This document shows positions 48,360 through 59,362 of a stretch of DNA of 64,000 bases, piece after piece. Positions within the stretch are counted from its first letter, which is position 1. Every line of letters begins with the position of its first letter. The position numbers were made by a program, and so were the translations under genes. Source of the stretch: Heterobilharzia americana (lineage: Eukaryota > Platyhelminthes > Trematoda > Strigeidida > Schistosomatidae); contig OX104132.1 of assembly GCA_944470555.2 (NCBI GenBank), forward strand, positions 19,353,755 to 19,417,754. Direction: 5' to 3'. The notes beneath the pieces were generated by a model. The model was not told the DNA's origin, did not search any database, and saw nothing but the letters and a program-made list of their open reading frames with translations.

Positions 48360-48990
48360 ATATAAATCTCACAGTATACGGCTGTGAGACAGTCGTTAAG
48401 AATAGAAGACATAAGGCGATTACAGAGTTTCGATCACAGATGTCTTCATGGCATTGCTAGCGTTTGGCGGTACCAGGCAAGAAAGGCAAGTCGTTTGATG
48501 AGGTTGTAAACCTTAGTTATCCAAGATGGCTTGGACATATACTGAGCATGCCTAGCCACCTACCACTTGCCTGGGCGTGTCATGCTAGAAAAAGTAGAAT
48601 TACGTTGGAAGAGGAATCAGGGTGACCAGATCAAGACTCTACACCCGTCGATGAAGTCTCTGACTGTTGGTGTCAGCAGTGTGAGGTGATGTAGACTGCA
48701 TGGCTAGGGTCCCCGAAACGAACTGAATCACTGGTTAGGGAGGTCCCCTGGAGATATGGTTGGAAATCAGTCACAATGGAGCAGGTATATTGACTCCTTG
48801 ACATCTTCTAAAGCTTGAATATTCGTACTAACCGTTATCTTAAGATTTTTTATTCTCCCACACTACTCTGTCTACTTTGATATGTCTTTTTCTGTTCACT
48901 TGATCTTTGTGTACTACTGTGAAATGTGGCAACTTGAGCCAATGCAACTAAGTGCGAGGTCCTACCTTGATTCAATCAGGCAGTCATAAA
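48360..48990 (+). pseudogene. Non-LTR retrotransposon C-terminal and 3' UTR fragment, decayed
   Basis: The frame LRIEDIRRLQSFDHRCLHGI, then (other frames) RWLGHILSMPSHLPLAW, QDSTPVDEV and WRYGWKSVTMEQ corresponds to the region after the reverse transcriptase of a schistosome non-LTR family. From about 48815 the sequence looks like its 3' UTR (ACTGTGAAATGTGGCAACTT, GTGCGAGGTCCTACC). Several frameshifts and stops are present. It ends close to the 5'-truncated RTE at 49079. Confidence 0.75.
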
Positions 48991-49078
48991 TCCCACAAAT
49001 GGGTAGGACAGCCAGAGCATTCTACTGTCAGTGAGAACGTTGGTCATTACGAATGTTCTGAAATTATTCAAGTCAGCG

Positions 49079-52000
49079 CCTACAAATAATGCAGATCAAA
49101 AGAAGGAGGAATTCTACAGACAACTGCAATCAACACTGGACAAGACTGAAGTTGGTGACATCAAAATTTTAATGTGTGGGGTGACTTGAATGCCAAACTC
49201 GGAGAGGAAAAGACAAGGAGAGAACTCATCATGGGTCGAGAAACACTCAGTGAAATGATGACTGAGAATGGAGAACTGTTTGCAGACTTCTGCGCGTCCA
49301 ACGATTTGGTGATTGGAGGCAGTGTGTACAAGCACAAGGATATTCACAAAGCGATATGGACTTCACCAGATGGACACACTAAAAATCAGATCGACTTCAT
49401 TTCAATGTGAAGAAAGTGGAGACGCAGGCAGCCCACTGGACACGAGATGAAGAAGGGGAGCAGATGTAGGTTCAGGCCATCAGACTATCTACTGCAAAAA
49501 ATTTACTGTGTAGTGCACCATCCTGGCACTAAAATACAACTAGGGCTAAAATAAATAGATTAAATTAAACTAACTAAATAAACCTATAGCTCGCCTCCTG
49601 ATGCTTTAGGTGTTTTAAGTTCTTTTTAACGAGCATGCATCCCAGCAGACTTGGACGCCATTTTGCGCTTCCTTAGTGCTGGTTAGCACACACGTACTCA
49701 CAGTCCCTAGCTCAGCCATAATAGCCAGATAAGTTGAATAAACTTTTCCCCCATTCATTACTACTACATTAACTCTAATTAAATACATTACTTCTTCAAA
49801 TATATTCCCAAACCAGTCTTTTTGATTCGTATCTCGTTATCAGTACTTACACGTTACGTAGGGTACTGGTTAAGCAGGTACTGGAGTACATCAGGTTAGT
49901 AGGGCTGGTCAAACGTTAAGAAATAGTACCACACCCCATGCACTACCTTCCAAATCAAGTTGAAAGCCTTCACAGAGCTGGTGATAGACCACAGTTCAAG
50001 TTCCACACCCAGAACAGAGACTGAATTGAAGGACGAAACAACAAACCACATCTTCACGTCAGTCAGTCAGTCATCAGGGGAAAATGGGAGACATTAAGCA
50101 ACTTCTCTGAAGAAACCTGTGTGGAAGAACACTGGAAGTCTTTGAAATAGACTGTGAAGGAGACCTGCATGACTGTGTTAGGAAGGAAGAAGACAAGACA
50201 TGGAATGGAATGGATCTCAACGGGTACATGGAAGCTGATAGAGGAGGGAGAGGAGGATGGTGATGGTGATGGTGAAACAGAAGATAAACCAGTGCAGTGC
50301 ATGGATGAACAATGAGAAGAGGAACTGAACACAACGTATGAAACATTACACTGGACAAGGAAGTGAAGGAGAGTGTGCTCGAGAAGATGAAAGACACTTC
50401 CATGACACACTGGCAAGTGGAGCAGAGGAGACAGGCTGCAGGTAGGAGAGACAGAGTCTTGAGAATATTATATCAAATAACCAGGTTACTATCTGGTAGG
50501 GAAGAGATCAACACAGATGAAACCATTGAGAGATAGTGAAGGAAACATAGTTGCCAAGGCAGAGAAATAGGGGAAACGATGGACTGACCACTTCAAAAAA
50601 CCCTTGAATTGACCACCAGTACCACCACCTGCAATTCGTTCAGAAATACCACCAGCAGCCATGGAAATACCATTTGTCACAAGCCCTCCGACAAAAGCAG
50701 AAGTGAAGTCCTGAACGCCACACCATGAAGTTGCTGAAATCCAGGAAAGCAGCAGGACCAAATGGAATTCATCCAGAAGCACTGAAAACAGACGCAGAGA
50801 CAACAGCGAACATGTTCACACCACACCGCTACTCCAGAAGTTTGGCAAGGAAGGAAGGAAGGAGGGGAAGGTACCTGCTGATTGATTGGAGGAAGGACTA
50901 CCTTGTCAAACTTCCAAAGAAAGTAGACTTAAGAACTGGCGAGGAACCATGCTTCTGTCCACAACAAACAAAATATTCTGCTGCATCATCCTAGAGAGGC
51001 TAAAAGATGCGCTGGATTCAAAATTACGACCGGAAGAGGCTGGTTGGCTGACTTCAGGAAGAACAAATCATGTGCGGATCAGATTGCAACGCTACGATAC
51101 GATACGCACAGAGTATGGAATAGTACTCAACGCTTTACCTCAACTTCATCGATTTTGAAAGGGCCTTCAACAGCGTCCATCAAGAAGTAATTTGACAGGC
51201 AACTGCTTCAACTCTACGATTTCAATGCCACAAACATTTATCAACCTCATTCAACAGCTAGATGAAGACGCCACATGCTAAGTGATGCCTTTGGAGTGAA
51301 GACAGGAGTAAGATAAGGTTGCCACCCACCCACTACCAATGATCATCCTGATTGTGGTCTACTGGACTGGATCATGCAATAAACTGTGAGGAGCTGTGAG
51401 ATGGGCATACACTGGCTGGATCGATGAAAAGACCCCAGGAGAAAATTTTGATTTCCTCGATGATGATTTATGTCCAATGTCACACGAACTCAAAGATCTA
51501 CAAGCGAAAACCAAGAAGTTGTCAGAAGAGGAGGGGCTGCGAAGACGGGACTTCAAGTGAACGTAGAGAAGACAGAGGTCGAGGTGATGAAGATACCCAA
51601 CCAACCAACAACAACGAGCACCAATCACCATCAATGGGAGAAACCTAAAGGAAGTTGTCTCTTTCATCTATCTAGACAGTATCGTTTCAACTACATGCGG
51701 CACAGGTACAGATGAGGATGTCAAAACCAGGATGGGAAAGACAGCAGGACAGGTTTTCACTCATCTGAAATCAGTGTGGACATCCACTGCACTGCACTCA
51801 GTATAAAGCGTGAACAAGATCTGGATTTTCAACACCAATTCAGTGAAGTCAGTGCTTCTGTATGATGGATGAGAGACTTGGCGCGTTACGAAAAGCATTT
51901 CCAACAAACTACAGACATACATTATCAACAGTTGCCGCTTACGCCTACTTGGTACTGAAGATCAGATGGCCAGAATAATAAGAATGAGCGACAAGAAAAT

Positions 52001-52341
52001 CTGGCCTGCAACGAACCAACCAACAACCCATCGCCCAACAAATGTGCAGAAGAAGAAAGTGGAGATGGATTGGATTGGGCGTACACTGAGACCATTCGCG
52101 GACATCACGTGCCAGGCCAGGTCAGGTCAGGCCAGGCTCTCTAGTGGAGTCCAAATGTGAAACTATGAGTTGGGCATCCGAGGTGAGAGTGATATGGAGG
52201 AGATGGTGTGAGGAAGAAATGGAAGCTTGTTGATAGTCGTGGAGTGATGTTGAAGAGACTGGAGAGAAGAGAGTGAAATGAAGACGTGGTAGTGAAGCCC
52301 CATGTTCCACTAGGAATTTGAAGGGACAAATAATAATAGTA
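49079..52341 (+). mobile_element. Decayed RTE element, copy 3, 5'-truncated
   Basis: It starts within the endonuclease region (CCTACAAATAATGCAGAT) and runs to the AATAATAATAG tail. Recognisable coding includes LGEEKTRRELIMGRET, NDLVIGGSVYKHKDIHK and GHTKNQIDF at 49190-49410. The rest is broken by stops and indels. Shared lesions with copy 2 include ATGTGTGGG-GTGACTTGAATG, the GTCA repeat, a GAAATAGACTGTGAAGG stop and the CAATAAACTGTGAGG stop. It keeps about 730 bp of RTE sequence (50303-51035) that copy 2 lost, and is interrupted by an insertion at 49493-49942. Confidence 0.88.
49493..49942. mobile_element. 450-bp insertion, candidate solo LTR
   Basis: It interrupts the RTE endonuclease region. 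It begins TGCAAAAAATTT and ends CACACCCCATGCA, i.e. TG...CA ends, and is flanked by CTAC on both sides (49489-49492, 49943-49946). Inside is AATAAACTTTTCCCCC, which could be a polyadenylation signal. These fit a solo LTR with a 4-bp target duplication, though about 10 bp of RTE sequence next to it also appear missing. Confidence 0.4.
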
Positions 52342-52438
52342 GTGGATCCACAAAATCATCTTTCCTAGTTGGGGTCAATCTCATGACTTGTATATGCTAA
52401 AAATTACATACCACCCATATGTTAAAGTAATTCATACC
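52342..52438. repeat. 3' flank shared with the palindrome spacer
   Basis: It matches 11273-11370 almost base for base, then diverges at ACC. Here the sequence continues (TGGAAAGTGGTGATG) where the other locus enters the inverted arm. Confidence 0.75.
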
Positions 52439-54140
52439 TGGAAAGTGGTGATGCATCTTACAGATATCCTACACCCATGTAAGTTAACAGACATTCTCAA
52501 ATGAAAGGAGTCTAAGCAAAACTAGGCAGATACAGAAATAATGAGACCGAGTAAAAAAGTAAATAGACGAGATGACTAACGTACTGAAATATATTTATGT
52601 GAGGAAACGGTAACTGAAATCTAAGCTGCAATAAATTAAAGACCAATTTGGATCAGTGGCTTTCAGAATGCTGTTGCAGGAGGCTAAAAACTGACGTGTC
52701 TCCCAGTTAGACTGAAGCAAATTATTTGTTCCAGTTATGTGCATACAAGTCACTTAGCAGAAGGTTCTACGCTAGTATATCGTCTGCTGTTTGTACAGGC
52801 CTCTTAAATCCGAGATATCCCAATTTAGAGATTTATGGGGACTGATTGATTTCAAGTTAATATTCACCACGGACTGACATCAGTTGGATAACCACTAGAA
52901 ATTTGGGAGGACTGGACAGCTGTTTTGTCCCTGTATGGGGCCCAAAACCCTTAGGTTTGCGCCCTGCACGTTACCATCCACCCACTAAGTCTGAATCCAA
53001 CGCTCTATATTTTCCTGCTTCTGTCATTTCGTTATGTAATTTGACCTTCATCCAGTGGCGTCTTTGAGTACCTGTCCTCAGGTAAGATTTGCTTTGTCCC
53101 ACCGGTTCGAGATGAATCAATAATCGGTCCAGCTAAACTTTAGTGACGGCGAATCACGTCCAAGTGTTCACTGACCAATCAGAATCAAGAATATGAAGGA
53201 CAAAGCAGTTAAGGGAACCAGTACTTTGACAATTTATTAACCTGTTTTAAATGAGAAATAAAGATACCTAGATTTTAAATAGGTTTATCATCTTTGAAAC
53301 CACGCCATTGTTTCCACTGCCACCGACCCATATGAAACAACATCATTTAAATGATATTTGGGAAATTTCGCGTTGTGATCCCGTTAACGTTCTTAAGAAC
53401 TTTCTAAGACGACTCCACGTATTTTCAAGTCGCCCGACCAGCGAAGTGCTTTGTATGAACAATAGCTTGGTGGGGCTAACCTGATTTAGATAAAGACATA
53501 TATGGCTTCCAAGCGTCTATGTATATTGTGGTATCCAATGCCACGTGTTTTCCCAATTCTGCTAAGCCTATCAAATGTATTCTTTATGCGTTGGAAATGT
53601 CTTCTCTTCGTATTTCGGTCGTATATATCAAGAATCTGTGGTTTATTAAGACAAATGTGTGCATAAATACATTGGGTACGTTATAACTTACCCAGACCCA
53701 TTCAAGTTTCCAAACAAGATATCCACCTAATTCTACCGAATCACCTTCTCTAACAAATTTCACTTGCAATTTGCAACGTAATTTTCGTCATAATTCATCA
53801 TAGGTTTATGCAACATCAACAACACGGTAAATGGACATAACGAATAGCCTGAATAAATCATTTACAACCTGGTTGGTTATTCACAAGATTTCCCTCCATT
53901 AAGGGTTTAGTGGAACCCAATGAACCATCATCAAATTAGTACACCAACAGTTGTGACTATTAAAATTGAAAATACGTAGTATCACTTACCCAGTATAAAA
54001 TGTATCCCTAGGGATATATGTGAATTATAAATGATACTAATAATTTATTTGAAACAAAGATGTAACATACTCAAGTTTCAATATTAGGAAAATATGAATT
54101 GTATTTTTTTTTTCTCATGGAATAAAATAATTATATTATA
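52439..54140. other. Non-coding stretch downstream of the zinc-finger gene
   Basis: A degenerate SINE-B is at about 52855-52970 (CACGGACTGACATCAGTTGG). Part of 53900-54140 is probably the 3' UTR of the zinc-finger gene. Nothing else was recognised. Confidence 0.45.
54044..54049 (-). terminator. Possible polyadenylation signal of the zinc-finger gene
   Basis: AATAAA on the minus strand, about 90 nt past the stop codon of the gene at 54141-55091. Confidence 0.4.
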
Positions 54141-55091
54141 TTAAGAAATTGGTTTTGTACAGACATTCCTGGCTAAATGTACTTTCAAGTGATCACTACG
54201 CTTAAAACGTTTTGAACAGACAGTACAAAAGAAATTACGCTCTCCTGTATGTGCTCGTCTATGACGTGATAATTGATCTGCACGTGTGAATCTAGCCCCA
54301 CAACCTGGTTGATTGCATAAATGTGGTTTCACACCCGTATGTAAATGAAAGTGTTCATTTAAATGGGATCGTTTATAATATGCTTTAGAACAGCCTGGAT
54401 AAGTGCATTGATAACGTTTAATGCGACTAGAGAGATTCTCCTCTATCTTTGTCAGATTATTATTATTATTACTAGTCATCCTCAAATTTGTTATCATGGT
54501 ATTAGTAGTATATCCGTGAATTGATGTATCTTCACTTGGTTGTGACTGAAGTAACTGCAATGTTGAACCATCATTGTGATGAGTAGACGAATTCAACAAG
54601 TAATTAGTAGGATGGACAAATGAGTCGAAACACTGGGTCTGTGATTGTGGATACGTGGATATGTGGATATGTTGCTGTCGCTGCTCTTCCTCTTGCTGGT
54701 GTAAAGAGAAGTGGCGTAGAATAAACTGAGTAGCAGCTGCAAGATATATTAATGCTGGATGCCAAATACTTTGATCTGTGGTTGACTCACCAATAAAATA
54801 TTGTTGTTGTTGTTGTTGTTGAGATAACTCACAATTCAAATTCATAGAAGACTGATAAGGCATCACACTTGAACAAAACTGACCATTTCGCGGTAATAAA
54901 GTATTTCCATTCAACTGAGGATGGAAGAGAGATAAAGAGGAATCCATGGTAAATGGGTTAAAATTAAAATCCATTCGATTAGTATTCAGATAGTTTGATA
55001 CATACTCTTGTAAATCCATTCTTCTGCCCACTATGGCTGTATCTCTATCATCTTGATGTGGGCTTGTTCGATCCGATGTTCGTGTAGTCAT
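54141..55091 (-). CDS. C2H2 zinc-finger transcription factor, KLF/SP or WT1/EGR-like, single exon
   Basis: 316 codons, uninterrupted; an in-frame TGA 36 nt upstream supports the ATG at 55091. The C-terminus has three tandem fingers: C229-x4-C234-x12-H247-x3-H251, C259-x4-C264-x12-H277-x3-H281, and C289-x2-C292-x12-H305. Linkers are HTGVKPH and HTGERNF. Base-contact helices read KRSHLNE, RADQLSR and RSDHLKV. The C-x4-C, C-x4-C, C-x2-C pattern is shared by Krueppel-like factors and by WT1 fingers 1-3. R-x-D-Q-L in finger 2 and H-L-K in finger 3 are closer to WT1/EGR, while CTYPGCSKAYYKRSHL suits both. The last finger has Asn309 where the second His normally sits, with Cys311 as a possible substitute ligand. 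The rest is low complexity, with a seven-Gln run at about 91-97, an HQQEEEQRQQ patch and Asn runs. It presumably binds GC-rich DNA in the nucleus. No introns or SINEs break it; a retrocopy or a natural single-exon gene are both possible. Confidence 0.85.
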   Translation of the reverse strand: MTTRTSDRTSPHQDDRDTAIVGRRMDLQEYVSNYLNTNRMDFNFNPFTMDSSLSLFHPQLNGNTLLPRNGQFCSSVMPYQSSMNLNCELSQQQQQQQYFIGESTTDQSIWHPALIYLAAATQFILRHFSLHQQEEEQRQQHIHISTYPQSQTQCFDSFVHPTNYLLNSSTHHNDGSTLQLLQSQPSEDTSIHGYTTNTMITNLRMTSNNNNNLTKIEENLSSRIKRYQCTYPGCSKAYYKRSHLNEHFHLHTGVKPHLCNQPGCGARFTRADQLSRHRRAHTGERNFFCTVCSKRFKRSDHLKVHLARNVCTKPIS

Positions 55092-55639
55092 GGCATAAAA
55101 AGAACATTTGGAAGTGTACTGTCATAATGTCTCAAAGCTGGAAAGACTGACGGAATTGTTTGACCTTGATAGTCAAGATTCTTGGTTAATTATACATTAA
55201 CCAAATTCTTATTTTGACGGTGGTGGAGTGGGCCAGGAACTGTTCTCCTTACATTTTTTAAGGTTCGTAATGTTGACATTTGCTGTATTCACTGCGTGAC
55301 TGACGTTATTCGCCTCCTCTCACCCACAATCATAATTCTCCCTTTTGATTGGTTTGTTCTAGGTCAGTACCGAAAGTGTCTGCTTTATTTTAATTCTGAT
55401 CAAAGGGGTGGAATACAGTTTCTTTCTTTCCTAATGAAATGCAAAGAGAGAGACATGTGAGTGGCCACGACATGTTAAATACATTTTTCTAGGCTTTTGG
55501 CCACACAAACATTACAAAATAGGGCATTGGTTGGTTTTTTATAGCCGATATAATTTCAAGAGAAAGTATTTTCCCCAGGCTATGCACATGATTATTGCTA
55601 TTTTCAGTGAGAATCCTATCCTTATATTGAGGATTGAAT
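55092..55639. other. Upstream region of the zinc-finger gene
   Basis: This AT-rich stretch presumably holds the promoter and 5' UTR. I see no clear core promoter motif. Confidence 0.4.
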
Positions 55640-55905
55640 GGGTGCGACTCCTGTACGCCAGTGGCCCAGTGGGTGGTGCTTTAGCATTTGAAGCAATGAG
55701 TGCTGGGATATCGCTCATTGAGGCACAGGAACACCCAACTGACGAATCCCAAATAAGACAAAACGCGTGTCTTAAATTCCAATGCTAGCCACCACCAAGC
55801 AAATTACAGCATAGTGGATAAGCTAGAAATATCAAAGCATCCGCGTAGGAGCCCATCTGCAAAAGGGGGTCGATCAATTCGATCCAGAGTAACAAGATGA
55901 ATTTA
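55640..55905 (+). repeat. SINE-A copy, full monomer
   Basis: Head CAGTGGCCCAGTGGGTGGTG and TTTGAAGCAATGAGTGC, then the hammerhead region CACCCAACTGACGAATCCCA, AATAAGACAAAACGCG, TGTCTTAAATTCCAATGCTA. The tail is GCATCCGCGTAGGAGCCC and GATCAATTCGATCCAG. CUGACGA is kept but GAAA has become AAAA, so the ribozyme is likely inactive. Confidence 0.75.
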
Positions 55906-56564
55906 CGAGTATCAGTGAGTAAGAATGTTTTCCTCCTTTATTCTTTGTATATATGCACGTCTACAGGTATTTTGTTAAGAATGAGCGAAGATTGATGACA
56001 AAGGTAAACTATGTTGTTCCCACTGAATAACTTCCAACAGGAACTCTGCTAACACCGCAGTTTAGGGATTGAATAAAGACTATATTAAGCTCTATAATAG
56101 TTGTTGAGCTGAACCAAATCATTTGGTAAATAATTGTACTGTGTTTGATTTGTAGCATGCTGGTTCATCCATCAGAGGTAGCTGACCGTACTGAGGTGGT
56201 TTGAACAACTTGCCTTTCCTAGCTGAACTTATCCGATTGCATTACTGATGAAATCAACTTAAATGAAACGAAATCTATTGTCCAATTTCGGAGTTAAATT
56301 AGACTATAGTGGCCATAATCAACGAACTCATGCAAGGATTGAGCGAAATAGGCTACATTTCGTTCAATCACAGATAGGCTTTTTGACTGCTACAAAAAAA
56401 TCTGTATGTGACAATGCACTGTTAATATGTTTTAAATCTGTTCTAAATTATTTTATTCCTCAGGATCAAATCTTATGCTTTTGTAAGCTGTTTGGTTGTT
56501 GAAGGTCATTTGACCAATTGGCGATAACTTTGACTTGCTTTTTATCAAAGTTCGGAAATGTCAA

Positions 56565-56700
56565 TGGGATCAGAATGAGGTTGGAAGAAAGCTGAGGTTA
56601 TATAGGGTCAAGGCGTAACACCAATTCCTGAAGTCTCTTACTGTTAGTATGAGACATGGACAGAAGTGAGGCCTTCCACGATGGTCTTCGAAGCAGAAAC
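56565..56700 (+). pseudogene. Small non-LTR retrotransposon fragment
   Basis: GGAAGAAAGCTGAGG, GGTCAAGGCGTAACACC and CTGAAGTCTCTTACTG-TTAG correspond to the WKK..GGQ....MKSLT.G. block also seen at 48600-48680. It is short and broken. Confidence 0.45.
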
Positions 56701-56744
56701 AGTTTAGACAACAAAGAAAACCAACTGTACATAGATTGGTACTG

Positions 56745-56960
56745 ACAGTGATTAGCGGTTAGCAGTAAAATTCAGGATATGGTTTTCGTCCCATACAGAA
56801 CTTGCCAGTTGTATGTACCTGCCTCCTAGTGAGACTCAAATCCATTGCTTCAAATGCGTTATTATCGAAGTGAAATTAACAAGAGTATAAAGATATTCGC
56901 ACAGGAGTTTACATGCTGACAGTGACCAGTCAGTTCAATCTAGACAAATCAACGATAAGC
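56745..56960 (-). repeat. SINE-A copy, degenerate
   Basis: Minus strand: CCATTTGAAGC-like head remnants, CAACTGGCAAGTTCTGTATG, GGACGAAAAC and CCTGAATTTTACTGCTAACC. The hammerhead core CUGANGA is lost; GAAA is kept. Confidence 0.6.
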
Positions 56961-57038
56961 TGTATGAATGCTTGAATTTCGTTTTGACTATTTTGATTTT
57001 AAAAAATGAGGTTATCACAACTTTATATGCCTGTACAT

Positions 57039-57062
57039 GCACACACACACACACACACACAC
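57039..57062. repeat. (AC)n microsatellite
   Basis: About 12 AC units, followed by a shorter CACACA stretch. Confidence 0.9.
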
Positions 57063-57534
57063 CTCACACACATGCGTACATTCTGTTATTATTGAATTGG
57101 TTTTTTTTTTATAAAATGCATGTATGAACTTGTACTTGCTGAACACACACTGGTATTCAGTAGTACATTTTAACTGGGAAAGTGGCTAAAGCAGTTTCTT
57201 TTGTTTTCTGTAGAGTCTAGACCAACTTGTGTGTATGTCTGTTTTTCTATGGGTTTGTGGACACGAACATGTATAGATGAGTAACTTGCGTTTATGCATA
57301 TACGCATACGTACATATATACACATGCAGGCTGTCTGAAAGCAATTGACATAAAGGAAAATGAAGGCTAACAGGAAAAGAGAAACGTTTTCTCCTTCTCG
57401 TCCTGCTTTGCTGAAACTACTTCGTACACACACACACACATACACATACACAGACATGAAGACAATAGTTTATTTCACTTTCTCAGAGAAAGAATGAATG
57501 AGAGTGAGGAGGGTATGTCTTAATTAACTGGAAC
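57063..57534. other. Non-coding stretch, simple-sequence rich
   Basis: It contains ACAC and ATAC runs (about 57290-57330 and 57426-57455). The long open frames here are products of these runs. Confidence 0.5.
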
Positions 57535-57900
57535 TAAATTGTTTTAATGATGTTGCTTGTATTATCCAGTCGTTGAATGGACCGTATGAACCGGTCTCCA
57601 TTAGCATATGAACTGCTGCGCGGAAGCCTCGATATTACCCATCATTTCAATATTACAATAATGTTAGATCGTGGAATTCAAGAGGTGCGTTTCGTTCTAT
57701 TTGGAACTCGTCAGCTGGCTGTATTTACCTCCTAGTGACTGATGTTGTTCCCATTAGGGCTCGAACCCCGGGCTGATCGCTTCAAACGCCAGAACATTAT
57801 CCACTAGCCCATTTAGTTGCTACAGCCACTTCCTGTGCGATAGGTTTAGTTTTTATGTTGTTACTTGAACTATGCCGTCATTGACTAGGGTTGCATAAAA
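57535..57900 (-). repeat. SINE-A copy, full length, best-kept hammerhead core
   Basis: Minus strand, in order: a linker with AGTAACAACATAAAAACTAA; a head with GGGCTAGTGGATAATGTTCT and CGGGGTTCGAGCCC; and the hammerhead GCCAGCTGACGAGTTCCAAA then TAGAACGAAACGCACC. The tail has GCTTCCGCGCAG and CGGTCCATTCAACGAC. CUGACGA, the GUUC/GAAC stem II and GAAA are all intact, but stem I (AGCCAG against UUGAAU) and stem III are damaged. Confidence 0.8.
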
Positions 57901-57904
57901 ATCC

Positions 57905-58020
57905 GCCACAGTGAACTGGTGGCCTAGTGGGTAGTGCTGTGGAGTTTGGAGCGGTGGGTCCCGGGTTCCAGTATTGGTGGGGCAATATAACTCACCACGA
58001 GGTAGGCATGTCAAATGACA
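57905..58020 (+). repeat. SINE-A head fragment
   Basis: GAACTGGTGGCCTAGTGGGT, TTTGGAGCGGTGGGTCC, CGGGTTCCAG and CTCACCACGAGGTAGG; the hammerhead is missing. It lies head to head with the previous copy. Confidence 0.65.
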
Positions 58021-58349
58021 TATCCCTTCTTCCTCAAAGTCCACGCCGTTTTCACTTGATAATATGGTCTTGGTTGAAAAGTCAAAGAAAGTTAATCAGT
58101 TTCCCTTAAACTCCCTTAAAAAGCAGCTCTACATTATTCTGGATAAAGAGAAGACATGCCAAGAAACAAAAACAATGAAAGAACATTTCAGTGAAGAGAT
58201 CTTCCAATAATTTTCTTCAAATTTTACAACTACAGTTGTGCACTTTTTGTTTTTGATAATTACAGTAATTTACTGAACATAATTGATGAATAAATCGAAA
58301 TATCAGTATTGAGAATGTCGTTGTTATAAATAACGAAGTTTTGATTATG
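58021..58349. other. Non-coding stretch, nothing recognised
   Basis: AT-rich, with no feature seen. Confidence 0.45.
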
Positions 58350-58670
58350 ATATTAATGATGAACAGTGGTTAACAGTAAAATCAGGGCTCGTGTTTCTTT
58401 CTCTTTACGACTCTTGAATCAGTAGCCTAGTGGATAACTCTCTGGTATTCGAAGTGATAGGCCTTAGTAAGAGCAACATCACTCACTCGGAGGTAGGGAC
58501 ACCCAACTATCAGAGTCCCAAGTAGGACCAAATGGGCATCAAGCAGGATTCCACTGCTATCCACTATCTATCATTAACATCGAGTTATCCTCACAAGAGC
58601 CTATATGCCACTAGTGACTGACCATTTCGGTCCGATCAAAGATGGGTTTTCACAAGCTACAATATCAGAA
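58350..58670 (+). repeat. SINE-A copy, degenerate
   Basis: Head AATCAGTAGCCTAGTGGATA, hammerhead remnant CACCCAACTATCAGAGTCCC, AAGTAGGACCAAATG and AGGATTCCACTGCTATCC. The tail is ATCGAGTTATCC and CATTTCGGTCCGATCAAAGA. Both catalytic boxes are mutated. Confidence 0.65.
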
Positions 58671-59059
58671 GTTTTGATTTATTTTTTAAAAAAAATACCA
58701 CATAGACCCAAATAGTGACTAATTATTTTAAATAAAAAGATTGTATAACAGGGCGAAATACCCAAAAAATAAAATATATTCAAAAACGACATAAAAACAC
58801 AAGTTAAACGGCATTGAATAAGAAATGAATACAGTGAAGGGAAGGTATGATTTTATAGGTTGGAAAGGAGAAAGAAGTTGGATAATTCTGTTTGTTGACA
58901 CACACACGCATATACATTTCAGTATCTTTAAAAGGAATTTATAGATAACTTAAAATGGGTATGCTTCCATAACTCATTGGTGACTTGCTTCGAGAGGAGA
59001 TTCTCGAAGCTGTGAGGCGAAGTCGTGACCAGTGGGGGCAAACAAGTCGGATACGAGGA
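58671..59059. other. Non-coding stretch, nothing recognised
   Basis: A-rich, with a short ACACAC run near 58900. No gene. Confidence 0.45.
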
Positions 59060-59310
59060 CTGCATTGGATGTAGGTTACGTTATATAGTGAACTGACAGA
59101 AGTAGGAAATATGGACCACTGGTTCCCTATCCAGAGACTCAATAGTAACGTGCTGGCAGCGGAACGTTGAAGCGTCTGCTTTCAGTCCTCGGTGGCGTCA
59201 TGGGTGTGAACTGCTTAGGAGTCCCATACTAGGACGAAACAGCCGTTCAGTGCTCCCAGATTTTCAATGTTTCTCCAACTGATGTCAGTCCATGATGAAT
59301 ACCAACCTGG
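59060..59310 (-). repeat. SINE-B copy with 5' extension
   Basis: TAGTGAACTGACAGAAGTAG extension, then GCTTAGGAGTCCCATACTAG, GACGAAACAGCCGTTCAGTG and CTGATGTCAGTCCATGATGA, i.e. the reverse of the 23570 unit. Confidence 0.65.
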
Positions 59311-59362
59311 AATCAATAACTGAATAACGGATATTGAAAGGTTTAATCTGAATAGATATGCC

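Noticed and set aside
49500..49946. A CACTA-type DNA transposon, from GTAGTGCA...TGCACTAC near the insertion ends
   Set aside because: The terminal motif is in the wrong orientation and the TG...CA ends with CTAC duplication fit a solo LTR better.
55531..55788. An 85-codon frame upstream of the zinc-finger gene
   Set aside because: It lies across a SINE-A copy.
57170..57457. A 95-codon minus-strand frame with a hydrophobic start
   Set aside because: Generated by CACA/TACA simple repeats; no conserved features.
57660..57740. A functional hammerhead ribozyme
   Set aside because: Core boxes are intact but stems I and III do not pair well, so activity is not supported by the sequence.
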